From: Deltaproteobacteria bacterium | GTDB lineage: Bacteria > Desulfobacterota > Desulfobulbia > Desulfobulbales > SURF-16 | Assembly: GCA_029939635.1 (NCBI GenBank) | Contig: JAOZSN010000003.1 | Coordinates: 1-40,389 of the forward strand | Length of the DNA stretch: 40,389 bases | Reading direction: 5' to 3' | Shown: positions 32,740 to 40,389 of the stretch, one piece after another | Layout: each line of letters begins with the position of its first letter | Position numbering within the stretch: the first letter of the stretch is position 1 | The notes under the pieces: model-generated | The model's input: the letters and a program-made list of their open reading frames with translations, nothing else | Databases searched by the model: none | What the model was told of the DNA's origin: nothing | Translations under genes and position numbers: made by a program

Positions 32740-34686
32740 ATGTCCCCACAAACCACTATTCTCATCGTTGATGATCGCCCTGAAAATCTCTTGAGCCTGC
32801 GGGCCATGTTGGAAGATCTTGATATCAACATCATCTCTGCCTCCTCTGGCAATGAGGCCCTTGCCCTGTTGTTAGAGCATGAGTGTGCCTTAGTGCTGCT
32901 CGATGTGCAGATGCCGGAGATGAATGGTTTTGAGGTGGCTGAATTGATGCAGGCCAATACAAAGACCAGCACAATCCCCATCATCTTTATCACTGCCATC
33001 AGCAAGGATCAGGAACATATTTTTAAGGGCTATGCGGCCGGGGCGGTGGACTATATTTTTAAGCCCCTTGATCAGGCCCAGATCCTGGTCAGTAAGGTAA
33101 AGGTCTTTTGTGAGCTGTATGAGGCTAGGGAAAAGATCAAGCAGGCAGTTGATACCCAGCGCTTAAGTGAGCAACAATGGCAGCTGACCTTTGAGGCCAT
33201 CAGTGACCTGGTGACTATCCATGACACCAAATTTCACCTGCTGCGGGTGAATCGGGCCACGGCTGAGTTTTTTGGTAAGGAGCCGGAAGAGCTGGTGGGG
33301 CGCAAGTGTTATGATGTCTTTTGTGGCCAGAACAGCAAGTGCACATCGTGCCCAATTATCTCCTTGGAGCAGGATTTGCGTCCGCATACAGCAGAAATAA
33401 ATCATTCCGTGCTCAAAAAGACCTTTCAGGTCTCTGTCTCTCCCATCTTTGATGAGGCTGAGCAATTTATTGGTGTTGTCCATATTGCCAAGGATATCAG
33501 TGCCAGAAAAAAATTGGAGACCCAGTTGCACCAGGCCCAGAAAATGGAGGCCATTGGCACCTTGGCTGGTGGCATTGCCCATGATTTCAATAATATACTG
33601 ACCCCTATAGTTGGTTATGCAGCTCTGCTGCGGCGAGATGCCAAACCTGGTAGCCCCTTGCATAAGGGCTTGGGTATAATTGAGCAGGCAGCAGGGCGTG
33701 CTACTGAATTGGTAAAACAGATTCTCTCTTTTAGTCGTCAGCACGAGCATGAGATGATCAGTATTGCCATCCAGCCTATTATCAAAGAGGCTCTGAAGCT
33801 GTTGCGCTCCAGCTTGCCCGCCACCATAGAGATCCGTCAAGATATCGACATGGAGTGTGGAGCAATTATGGCTGACTCCACTCAGATTCACCAATTGTTG
33901 ATGAATCTCTGCACTAATAGCGGTCATGCCATGGCTGAGCATGGTGGGGTGTTAGAGATCTCTCTCCGCTGCCAAGAATTGTTGGCCAAAGATTGTGTCC
34001 AGTGGCCAGACCTTTCTTCTGGTCAGTATCTCCTGCTTGAGGTGAGTGATAGCGGATGTGGTATGGCTGCTGATCTGTTGGATCGGATTTTTGAACCCTA
34101 TTTCACCACCAAGGAAAAAGATCAGGGTACGGGTATGGGTTTGGCGGTGGTGCATAGTATTGTCACAGCCCAACAAGGGCAGATTAGTGTTACCAGTGAG
34201 ATTGGTCAGGGTACAACATTTCATATCCTCTTGCCTGTAGTAGGAAAACCTGGGGGGCGGCACAAGAAGGAGAAGAGTGATACGGTGCTCCCTTCAGGTA
34301 ACGAACATGTATTGTTGGTGGATGATGAAGAGTATGTGGTTATGGTCTATGGAGAGATCCTCCTCTCTCTAGGCTATCAGGTAAGCACAGAGACCAGTAG
34401 CCAGAAGGCGCTGGACTTGTTTCTGGCTGGTAAGGATGATTTTGATATAGTCATCACCGATCTCACCATGCCAGAGATGACCGGTATTGAACTGGCACAC
34501 GAAATCATAGCTATTCGGCCTGAAATTCCCATAATACTATGTACAGGGATTAGTGAGTTGATTGACGCTGAGCAGGCCCAGGATATTGGTCTTCGTGCCT
34601 ATCTCCATAAGCCGGTAAGCATCCAAGATATGGGCCAGGTAGTACGGCGTGTTTTGGATGGGGAAAAACTACCTGAAATCCTTTGA
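32740..34686 (+). CDS. REC-PAS-histidine kinase-REC protein
   Basis: 648 residues, no membrane segment, cytoplasmic. N-terminal receiver (Asp55), PAS with Cys-rich loop (RKCYDVFCGQNSKCTSCPI, ~145-260), HisKA AGGIAHDFNN (His281), HATPase (EVSDSGCGM; GTGMGLAVVHSIV), C-terminal receiver (LLVDDEEYVV; Asp574 in IVITDLTMPEM; HKPVS). The first receiver is a close paralogue of the preceding gene's (shared ILxVDDRPEN, NIISASSGNE, ALVLLDVQMP, EHIFKGY). It is the last intact gene of the signalling locus and probably accepts phosphate or signals from the upstream hybrid kinases. A start codon preceded by AAGGTC is a weak ribosome-binding site. Confidence 0.93.
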   Translation: MSPQTTILIVDDRPENLLSLRAMLEDLDINIISASSGNEALALLLEHECALVLLDVQMPEMNGFEVAELMQANTKTSTIPIIFITAISKDQEHIFKGYAAGAVDYIFKPLDQAQILVSKVKVFCELYEAREKIKQAVDTQRLSEQQWQLTFEAISDLVTIHDTKFHLLRVNRATAEFFGKEPEELVGRKCYDVFCGQNSKCTSCPIISLEQDLRPHTAEINHSVLKKTFQVSVSPIFDEAEQFIGVVHIAKDISARKKLETQLHQAQKMEAIGTLAGGIAHDFNNILTPIVGYAALLRRDAKPGSPLHKGLGIIEQAAGRATELVKQILSFSRQHEHEMISIAIQPIIKEALKLLRSSLPATIEIRQDIDMECGAIMADSTQIHQLLMNLCTNSGHAMAEHGGVLEISLRCQELLAKDCVQWPDLSSGQYLLLEVSDSGCGMAADLLDRIFEPYFTTKEKDQGTGMGLAVVHSIVTAQQGQISVTSEIGQGTTFHILLPVVGKPGGRHKKEKSDTVLPSGNEHVLLVDDEEYVVMVYGEILLSLGYQVSTETSSQKALDLFLAGKDDFDIVITDLTMPEMTGIELAHEIIAIRPEIPIILCTGISELIDAEQAQDIGLRAYLHKPVSIQDMGQVVRRVLDGEKLPEIL

Positions 34687-34797
34687 TTTGATGTCATAAC
34701 GCCGCATGAGGCGTTGTAATCCATGGCGATCCAGACCCAGTTTCTTTTGCTGCCATGTCATTCTTCGTGCATCTTTTGTGATGCGCTAGAGAAATGG
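34672..34797 (-). pseudogene. frameshifted remnant of a Fis-type HTH regulator C-terminus
   Basis: Minus-strand translation gives LGLDRHGLQRLMRRYDIK, a strong match to the recognition end of Fis-type helix-turn-helix tails of sigma-54 response regulators. Upstream the match continues only in another frame (TKNDMAAKETG), so an indel near 34732-34740 separates the two halves, and the AAA+ and receiver domains are absent. It overlaps the 3' end of the preceding kinase gene by a few codons. The rest of the 231-bp gap (34798-34917) holds nothing recognised. Confidence 0.55.
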
Positions 34798-34917
34798 TAT
34801 TTCCACAATAGGCCATACGTGTTGACGTTTCAGCACGATTGCTATAATCAACGGAGGGTAATTGGCAGGTTAGGGTGAGGCTGGTGCGTCCCTGGGGCCT
34901 GCTCAGCTCTCGTGGCT

Positions 34918-36837
34918 TTACGCCACCTTGGAGCCGGGGGTGGTGGTTTGGCTGACAGTGGAAAGAATCAGGTGATCGCCATCCTTGGCAGCCAGCACCA
35001 TACCTTGGGAGCTGATGCCCATGAGTTTTGCTGGCTTGAGATTGGCAACGATGATGACCTGTAAGCCGATGATATCTTCAGGTTGATACGATTCGGCAAT
35101 ACCCGCAACAATAGTACGTTCTTCAGGGGCCTTGACAGTGAGTTTTAAGAGGCGATCTGATTTTTTTACCTTTTCTGCCGCAACTATCTCTGCTACCCGT
35201 AACTCTACCTTGCCAAATTCTTCAAAGGTGATGACACCTTCTGGCAGTTTTTCAGATTTCTTCTCTGCTGATTTTTTCTTTTTGGCCTTGGGTTGTTGTT
35301 GGCCCTTGGGGGCCTTCTTCTTCTCCAGGCGAGGAAAGAGGGGTTCGGGTTTGGCAATGACCGTGCCAGGGATAAGCTGGCCCCAGGCGCTGCGACTGGC
35401 CAGGGTTCCCGTTGTCTCCACGCCCAAGCCTGTATTCATTTTAGCTGCAGTACCAGGCATGATTGGCTCTACTACTAGAGCCAGCAGGCGTAGGGTTTCA
35501 AGCAGGGTATGAAAGACGGTGGCAAGATTTTTCTGGCCATCTTCAGCCTTGGCCATCTCCCAGGGGGCATTTTCAACAATATACTTATTGGCCAGTCCTA
35601 CCACCTTCCACACTGCCTCTAAGGCGCGGTTAAAGCGGAAGATGTCCATTTCTCGGCCATAGGTCTCCAGCATGACGGCACAGGCGTCTTGCATCTCTTG
35701 GTCTATGGGGCGTAACTGGTTGGGGGCAGGTACCTTGCCATCCATAAATTTGCCCACCATGGTCAGCGAGCGGGAAAAGAGGTTGCCTAGATCATTGGCC
35801 AGGTCAGAATTTTGTCGTGCTACCACGGCATCGTTTGAGTAGCCTGAGTCAAGGCCAAAGGACATATCACGCAGCAGAAAATAGCGAACCACATCAACAC
35901 CAAACTCTTCAACCATCTCTTTGGGGCGTACCACATTGCCCAGGGATTTACTCATCTTGGTCTCGCCCATATTCCAATAACCATGGACATGGAGTTTTTG
36001 ATAGGTGGGCAGGCCCATGGATTTAAGCATGGTGGGCCAGAAGATGGCGTGGGGCTTGAGGATATCTTTTGCTATGACATGCTCGGCAACTGGCCAGAAT
36101 TGCGCAAATTTTTCGTTCTCAGGATATCCCAGACCGGTGAGATAGTTGATTAGGGCATCAAACCAGACATAGGTGACAAATTTGTCATCAAAGGGTAGAG
36201 GAATACCCCAGGTCAGCCGACTGGTGGGGCGGGAAATACATAAATCCTCCAGCGGTTCACTTAAAAAGGCCAACATCTCATTGGCGTAGCGCTGGGGGGT
36301 GATGAAGTCAGGGTTGGTCTTGATATGGTCAATGAGCCAGTCCTGGTATTTGGACATGCGGAAGAAATAATTTTGTTCACTGATCCGCTCTGGTTCGCAG
36401 AGATGATCTGGGCATTTGCCACCCACCAACTCTTTTTCGGTGAGAAAGCGTTCACAGCCCTTGCAGTATAACCCCTCATACTCGCTGAAATAGATATCCC
36501 CTTGTTCATACACCTTCTGCAGGATGTCATGCACTGTTTTGATGTGATCAGCGTCAGTGGTGCGGATAAAATTGTCCGGTTCAATGGCTAAGGGAGGCCA
36601 GGCCTCACTGAACATGGCGGAGATACGGTCTACATATTGACGGGGCGACTCATCTGCAGCCTCAGCGGCCTGAACGATCTTGTCACCATGTTCATCCGTA
36701 CCAGTCTGGAAGCGGACTGTATTGCCACAGAGACGCTTATAGCGAGCAAAGGTGTCAGCGACAATGGTGGAGTAGGCATGGCCCAGGTGGGGTTGGGCAT
36801 TAACGTAGAAAATGGGGGTGGTGATGTAAGTATTCAT
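34918..36837 (-). CDS. metG: methionyl-tRNA synthetase
   Basis: 639 residues, full length, with the C-terminal tRNA-binding (EMAPII/Trbp111-like) domain. Class I signatures: HLGH (VNAQPHLGHAYSTI) and KMSKS (GETKMSKSLGN). The zinc knuckle has CKGCERF and KCPDHLC. A Lys-rich linker (~515-535) precedes the tRNA-binding domain (FGKVELRVAEIV...VANLKPAKLMGISSQGMVLAA). It charges tRNA-Met. It is the third gene of the holB-ricT-metG order, which is conserved in many bacteria; a family B repeat lies between ricT and metG. Confidence 0.98.
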   Translation of the reverse strand: MNTYITTPIFYVNAQPHLGHAYSTIVADTFARYKRLCGNTVRFQTGTDEHGDKIVQAAEAADESPRQYVDRISAMFSEAWPPLAIEPDNFIRTTDADHIKTVHDILQKVYEQGDIYFSEYEGLYCKGCERFLTEKELVGGKCPDHLCEPERISEQNYFFRMSKYQDWLIDHIKTNPDFITPQRYANEMLAFLSEPLEDLCISRPTSRLTWGIPLPFDDKFVTYVWFDALINYLTGLGYPENEKFAQFWPVAEHVIAKDILKPHAIFWPTMLKSMGLPTYQKLHVHGYWNMGETKMSKSLGNVVRPKEMVEEFGVDVVRYFLLRDMSFGLDSGYSNDAVVARQNSDLANDLGNLFSRSLTMVGKFMDGKVPAPNQLRPIDQEMQDACAVMLETYGREMDIFRFNRALEAVWKVVGLANKYIVENAPWEMAKAEDGQKNLATVFHTLLETLRLLALVVEPIMPGTAAKMNTGLGVETTGTLASRSAWGQLIPGTVIAKPEPLFPRLEKKKAPKGQQQPKAKKKKSAEKKSEKLPEGVITFEEFGKVELRVAEIVAAEKVKKSDRLLKLTVKAPEERTIVAGIAESYQPEDIIGLQVIIVANLKPAKLMGISSQGMVLAAKDGDHLILSTVSQTTTPGSKVA

Positions 36838-36871
36838 TGGGGGAGCCAGGTAACGCCTTTATATTATTAAC

Positions 36872-37003
36872 AACGAATATCGAGGTCACAAGAAATGTCG
36901 AATGATCAAGGGTGGATGATGTCTTAATAAATAAAGAAAATATACCCCCAAGGGCACTTCCTTCGACATTCGAAATTTCTTGTTCGATATTCTGCGGTTC
37001 GTT
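36872..37003. repeat. family B heptamer inverted repeat, copy B2 (ricT-metG spacer)
   Basis: The left arm (36872-36909: GAATATCGA, ACAAGAAATGTCGAATG) and the right arm (36959-37003, reverse complement AACGAACCGCAGAATATCGA and on) are imperfect inverted copies around ~50 bp of AT-rich core. The right arm ends 4 nt from the ricT stop codon. The right arm equals copy B1 at 40 of 45 positions. Confidence 0.8.
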
Positions 37004-37007
37004 TGTT

Positions 37008-37946
37008 TTATTTTTTCTTGCCCTTGGATTTATGCGAACCAGTTCCTTTCGAGCGCTGCGGTTTTGTTGGTTTCTTGGCAATGGCTTCCCATTCGCTGCG
37101 TGGCACATCACGCAGGGTGTCACGGTCTTTGGTGTCGACCACTGTCAGAGATTCCGAGAGGATATTTTGCCTAATAATCTTCCATTTAGAGCCATCTAGC
37201 TGGATAGTTGTCCCGCAGCGTGGCATCTCTTTACGAATCCGCCGGTAGGTGGGGAATTCGTAGGTGAGACAGCATAGCAATCTGTTGCAGATGCCAGATA
37301 TCTTGGTGGGGTTAAGGGGCAGGCGCTGTTCTTTGGCCATCTTAATAGAGACCGGCGCAAAATTATCAATAAAAGTAGAGCAGCAAAGCTCGCGTCCGCA
37401 ACTGCCAATGCCACCAATCATTTTAGTCTCATGGCGAACCCCTACCTGCCGCATCTCCACCCTGGTGCGAAATTCCTGCACAAGATCTTTAACCAGGGCC
37501 CGGAAATCAACACGGTTATCAGCGGTAAAGTAGAAGATAATCTTGCTACCATTAAAAAAACGCTCAACCTTAATGAGTTTCATAGCCAGTTTATGTCTGG
37601 CTATCATCTCAGAGCAGATAGTAAATGCCTGGGTTTCCCGTTCGGTCAGGCGGGTATACTTGCCCTGTTCATCCCGGTTACAACGGCGGTGGATGGCAAG
37701 TGCTGGTTGTAGGTCTGCCAGGTCACCAATGAGAATGGGTTGGGGGCCAAGGCCGGTGATGGTGGCAGGTTCCAGACCATGCTTCGAGGCCACCATAACC
37801 ATTTCATCTGTTTTCAGGTTTTGGATACGGGCACTGGCAGTATGGATTTGCTCTCCCTTACGAAACTGGATATTATACCAGCGGTCAGGCTTTGTATCCT
37901 TTTTCTTGTCCACAGGGGCAGCTTTTGTTTTATCTTGTTGGCTCAT
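37008..37946 (-). CDS. ricT: PSP1 domain protein RicT (YaaT-like)
   Basis: 312 residues from ATG 37946 (MSQQDKTKAAPVD). The open frame extends to 38048, but that would overlap holB and is not family-like. The PSP1 core includes FRKGEQIHTASARIQNLKTDEMVMV, VERFFNGSKIIFYFTADNRVDFRALVKDLVQEFRTRVEMRQVG, and the cysteines GSCGRELCCSTF and SGICNRLLCCLTYE that bind Fe-S clusters in the B. subtilis RicAFT complex (mRNA maturation and phosphorelay control). The tail is Lys-rich. It lies between holB and metG. No strong ribosome-binding site; a family C repeat sits just upstream. Confidence 0.93.
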   Translation of the reverse strand: MSQQDKTKAAPVDKKKDTKPDRWYNIQFRKGEQIHTASARIQNLKTDEMVMVASKHGLEPATITGLGPQPILIGDLADLQPALAIHRRCNRDEQGKYTRLTERETQAFTICSEMIARHKLAMKLIKVERFFNGSKIIFYFTADNRVDFRALVKDLVQEFRTRVEMRQVGVRHETKMIGGIGSCGRELCCSTFIDNFAPVSIKMAKEQRLPLNPTKISGICNRLLCCLTYEFPTYRRIRKEMPRCGTTIQLDGSKWKIIRQNILSESLTVVDTKDRDTLRDVPRSEWEAIAKKPTKPQRSKGTGSHKSKGKKK

Positions 37947-37953
37947 ATGAAAA

Positions 37954-37970
37954 CAGGTGTCAGGTGTCAG
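37954..37970. repeat. family C heptamer repeat (holB-ricT spacer)
   Basis: CAGGTGTCAGGTGTCAG, two and a half heptamer units, immediately upstream of the ricT start on the minus strand. The same unit forms the inverted repeat between amtB and glnB (1949-1983). Confidence 0.5.
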
Positions 37971-38022
37971 AAGAGGTTGAGGCAAGGCTTGATCTCTAGT
38001 CCAGGATATATACTCACTGCAA

Positions 38023-39030
38023 TTAACATTTTTCTGCCAGTAAGGCAAAAAAAAGAACCTCCAGTACCAGGGTGCGATTGCAGTGGCGAGCCAGTTGGCG
38101 ACGAGCCTGGTCTAGGCTGTGTAGTTTGTTTTGCAAGGCATGCTGGCTCCAGCACCTACTTCCCTGCTCTAGAAGATCACCAAGATCATGGCTAATGGGG
38201 TGTGAACCTGCCCCAGAGCGGAGTACAAGTACGTCTCGTAGCCAGGTGGTGAGCAGGTTTAAAAAATCATCGAGATTTTCTTTTAGGGCGGCAGCCTCGG
38301 CAGCCATGGGGAAGACCTGTTGTACTGTTTCTGTGCAATCTTCGGGCAGGATGGTGAGCTGTTCAATAATAGTACGGCGTAGGGGTAAAAGGTTTTTCTT
38401 CTGCAGGGTACGGGCACGACCCAGGCTGCCCTCGCTGATAGCGGCATAGGTCATGGCCTGTTTCTCAGCGAGCTCTGCATCATCGTTCATGAGCATTCGA
38501 CTCACCTCTGCCAAGGGCAAGGGAATAAGGGGTATGATCTGGCAGCGTGACAGTATGGTGGGTAAAATGGTTCCAGATTCGTTGCCGCTTAAAATGAGCA
38601 GAGTATGCTTGGGTGGTTCTTCCAGGGTTTTAAGCAGGGCATTGGCCACCTCAGGGCGGCGCATGGTTTCATGGATATCTGCCAGCAATACCAGCCTGCT
38701 CTTGGCCTCAAAGGGGGGGAAGGTTAGTTGCTGCTGTAAGGCACGAATTTGCTTAATCTTGATGCCTGCCCCTTCTGGTTCTATGACCAGGAGGTCAGGA
38801 TGATTGCCAGAGGCAAATTTTTTACACGATGGGCAATGACCGCATACTTCAATATCCTGAGGGTGAGCACAGTTAATCAGGGCAGCAAAGGCGTGGGCCA
38901 CCATCTTTTTACCTACCCCGCTGGGACCTTTAAGCAGGTAGGCGTGCCCGAGCTTATCCTTGTTAAAGGAGGAGGTGAGGAAATTAATGGCCCACTGCTG
39001 GCCAATGATGGTTGAAAATGGAATGAGCAT
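38023..39030 (-). CDS. holB: DNA polymerase III subunit delta'
   Basis: 335 residues. Clamp-loader AAA+ domain: FSTIIGQQWAINFL, Walker A LKGPSGVGKKMVA (~35-42), a zinc module with four cysteines (INCAHPQDIEVCGHCPSCKKF), EVANALLKTLEEPPKHTLLIL (Walker B/sensor region), and the SRC motif (PTILSRCQIIPLIPL). The C-terminal helical domain packs against gamma/tau subunits. It is part of the replicative clamp loader and the first gene of the holB-ricT-metG cluster. Confidence 0.95.
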   Translation of the reverse strand: MLIPFSTIIGQQWAINFLTSSFNKDKLGHAYLLKGPSGVGKKMVAHAFAALINCAHPQDIEVCGHCPSCKKFASGNHPDLLVIEPEGAGIKIKQIRALQQQLTFPPFEAKSRLVLLADIHETMRRPEVANALLKTLEEPPKHTLLILSGNESGTILPTILSRCQIIPLIPLPLAEVSRMLMNDDAELAEKQAMTYAAISEGSLGRARTLQKKNLLPLRRTIIEQLTILPEDCTETVQQVFPMAAEAAALKENLDDFLNLLTTWLRDVLVLRSGAGSHPISHDLGDLLEQGSRCWSQHALQNKLHSLDQARRQLARHCNRTLVLEVLFFALLAEKC

Positions 39031-39271
39031 GGGCAGCCATTATAAATGGAAAGGGCAATGGCTGCAAGTAGGCGGCTCACCTTTGTTCCTTGTCCTCGAA
39101 CAGGTAAGCTGATTTACGAGACTCCGAAATGTCTAATTATTCAAGACACCCTTATGTTGTGGTGCTTAGGAAGCATATTGAGTAGCAAAATGTTAAGAGC
39201 CATAAGTTTTAACGTGGTTCTTAACCTCACTGGTGATATCTCACGCTGAGTTTCCTTTAGAGGCACAAATG
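39031..39271. other. 241-bp intergenic region with two weak hairpins
   Basis: Contains TTAAGAGCCA/TGGTTCTTAA (39193-39202 with 39215-39224, one G-T pair) and CACAAAT/ATTTGTG (39264-39270 with 39282-39288), the second overlapping the stop of the chemotaxis receptor gene. Either could help end transcription of the receptor, but no U-tract follows. A holB promoter should lie here; none stands out. Confidence 0.3.
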
Positions 39272-40389
39272 TTAATAATCAATTTGTGTCAGGTTTGTCC
39301 CTTGTTTAGTCAGGGAGTAGCGTCCTTCTCCTGCCTCAATCATCTCTGAGAGTTCGGCAGTGATAATGGCCAGCTCCTCAGCGTCCTGTTGCATTTTCTC
39401 AGCCATGGCGGAAGAGTCCAGGGCTGTAGCAGCATTTTGTTGGGTGATGGAGTCCATCTCGGTGATGGCAATATTGATTTGATTAACCCCTTCTGATTGC
39501 TCCTGGATGGCATTAGCCACCTCGTCGGTGAGGGTGGCAACCTTGCCAGAGGTCGCGGTTAACTGCTGGAAGATTTCAGAGGTCTCGGTTACCAGATTAT
39601 TACCGTCACTTATCTTGTTGGTGACATCTTCTATGAGCCCAGAGGTATTGGTGGCGGCCTCTGATGAACGCATGGCTAAGTTGCGTACCTCTTCTGCCAC
39701 CACGGCAAACCCTGCTCCAACCTCTCCGGCTCTGGCCGCCTCTACGGCAGCATTTAGGGCCAGCAGGTTAGTTTGAAAGGCAATCTCCTCAATGGTATGA
39801 AGGATCTTGCCAATTTGCTGACCGGCATTTGATATATCAGCCATAGCGCTGGTAAGCTGATCCATATGGCCCTGGGCCTTACTGGTGATCTGCTGATTTT
39901 CATGCATCAGCCCCTTGGTTTCCTGGGTGTTGCTGGTGTTCTGACGGGATGTGGCCGTGACCTCTTCCAGGGAGGCAGATGATTCCTCCAATGCGGCGGC
40001 CTGGCTGGAGGCGCGGTCTGCCACTTCATGGGCTCCGGCAGAGACAGAGGATGAGGAGTGGCTCAATGTGGCAGAATTACTGGCCAGACGTGCCATGATG
40101 TCATCCAAGGGGCCGGTTACTTTTTTGCGGGCAAAGAGGATGGCAGCCAAGGCGGCCAGGTTGGTGATGAAAAAGATGAGGAACTGACCCATGATGACCT
40201 TGTTGGCATCATTAGCCTTCTCATAAAGCCCAACCGCCTCATTCATGGTGGAGAGCAGAGGCAGGTTATGTTCTTTGATGGCCTTGATCGCTGCTTCTAC
40301 TTCCTGGCTTCCTGGCTGGTGGGTGATAACTTTCTCAAGCTCTTTTTTGAAAATTTGCCAAAGTGTTTTTACCTCAGCCAGCTTAGCTA
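39272..40389 (-). CDS. methyl-accepting chemotaxis protein, N-terminus cut by window edge
   Basis: The frame is open to the window edge: upstream of the first in-edge Met (40246) it continues as AKLAEVKTLWQIFKKELEK and further without a stop, so at least 48 more residues belong to the protein. The visible part has the end of a helical PilJ/NarX-like periplasmic sensor, a membrane helix (QFLIFFITNLAALAAILFA), a reduced HAMP region and the signalling domain with intact tip (EIAFQTNLLALNAAVEAARAGEVGAGFAVVAEEV is typical, tip centred near 39735). The C-terminus (GEGRYSLTKQGTNLTQIDY) shows no CheR-docking pentapeptide. The signalling half closely resembles that of the receptor at 3437-4951. Confidence 0.9.
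   Translation of the reverse strand, partial: AKLAEVKTLWQIFKKELEKVITHQPGSQEVEAAIKAIKEHNLPLLSTMNEAVGLYEKANDANKVIMGQFLIFFITNLAALAAILFARKKVTGPLDDIMARLASNSATLSHSSSSVSAGAHEVADRASSQAAALEESSASLEEVTATSRQNTSNTQETKGLMHENQQITSKAQGHMDQLTSAMADISNAGQQIGKILHTIEEIAFQTNLLALNAAVEAARAGEVGAGFAVVAEEVRNLAMRSSEAATNTSGLIEDVTNKISDGNNLVTETSEIFQQLTATSGKVATLTDEVANAIQEQSEGVNQINIAITEMDSITQQNAATALDSSAMAEKMQQDAEELAIITAELSEMIEAGEGRYSLTKQGTNLTQIDY

Noticed and set aside
36800..37123. 107-residue minus-strand frame spanning the ricT-metG gap
   Set aside because: It reads through family B repeat sequence and overlaps both ricT and metG; no family features.
37947..38048. N-terminal extension of RicT
   Set aside because: It overlaps the holB 3' end and encodes residues unlike the PSP1 family; the shorter start fits.
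39046..39249. 67-residue plus-strand frame in the holB upstream gap
   Set aside because: No family features or ribosome-binding site; likely a chance frame.
1..40389. tRNA or rRNA genes, riboswitches
   Set aside because: No cloverleaf with conserved TTCRA loop, no rRNA segments and no recognisable riboswitch cores were seen by eye.

Overview
The window looks like a chromosomal segment from a Gram-negative, flagellated or gliding deltaproteobacterium (Desulfobacterota, most likely Desulfobulbales-like). Reasons: a TonB-dependent receptor and an AMIN-type periplasmic amidase (outer membrane), several chemotaxis receptors, very large hybrid histidine kinases, a PEP/VPLPA-CTERM protein, a DivIVA-YggT-MinD/ParA-YggU cluster and a holB-ricT-metG cluster. 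The taxon is inferred from gene content only. No rRNA, tRNA, CRISPR array, prophage or insertion sequence was seen.

Layout. 1-1.6 kb: the 3' part of an FG-GAP repeat protein, ending at a bidirectional terminator. 1.6-3.3 kb: amtB-glnB(K) nitrogen operon behind a very good sigma-54 promoter. 3.4-5.0 kb: chemotaxis receptor. 5.2-7.7 kb: DUF4282 protein, a secreted coiled-coil protein and a PEP-CTERM protein. 8.0-9.7 kb: an AAA+ bacterial enhancer-binding protein that lacks the GAFTGA loop. 16.6 to 9.8 kb (minus strand): phosphoesterase, mutS, N-acetylmuramoyl-L-alanine amidase, sodium:solute symporter. 16.8-17.4 kb: a solitary MshEN-like protein. 19.9 to 17.4 kb (minus strand): small unknown protein, MinD/ParA ATPase, YggT, DivIVA-like, YggU. 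20.1-34.7 kb (plus strand): a 14.6-kb co-directional signalling locus, in order TonB receptor, PAS hybrid kinase, PhnD-type binding protein, triple-receiver hybrid kinase, (four-helix-bundle gene), CheR, stand-alone CheB, response regulator with Cys4 tail, REC-PAS-kinase-REC protein. It has no ABC permease or ATPase and no MCP, so the binding protein and the CheR/CheB pair probably serve the kinases. 34.7 kb: a frameshifted remnant of a Fis-type DNA-binding tail. 39.0 to 34.9 kb (minus strand): holB, ricT, metG. 39.3-40.4 kb: a second chemotaxis receptor cut by the window edge.

The most unusual structure is a set of interspersed palindromic elements built from heptanucleotide units. Family A (unit GAACATC, five copies) has inverted heptamer arms around a short conserved core. 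One copy (29685-30194) carries a complete four-helix-bundle protein gene between the same arms, while the other four (104-130 bp) look like internally deleted, MITE-like derivatives. All sit immediately after a stop codon inside co-directional gene runs, and they supply start codons, stop codons or terminal residues to neighbours. Two more families (B: units such as GAATATC; C: unit CAGGTGT) have the same 7-nt period and the same inter-cistronic placement. Two neighbouring A copies, each followed by paralogous receiver-domain genes, look like a tandem duplication.
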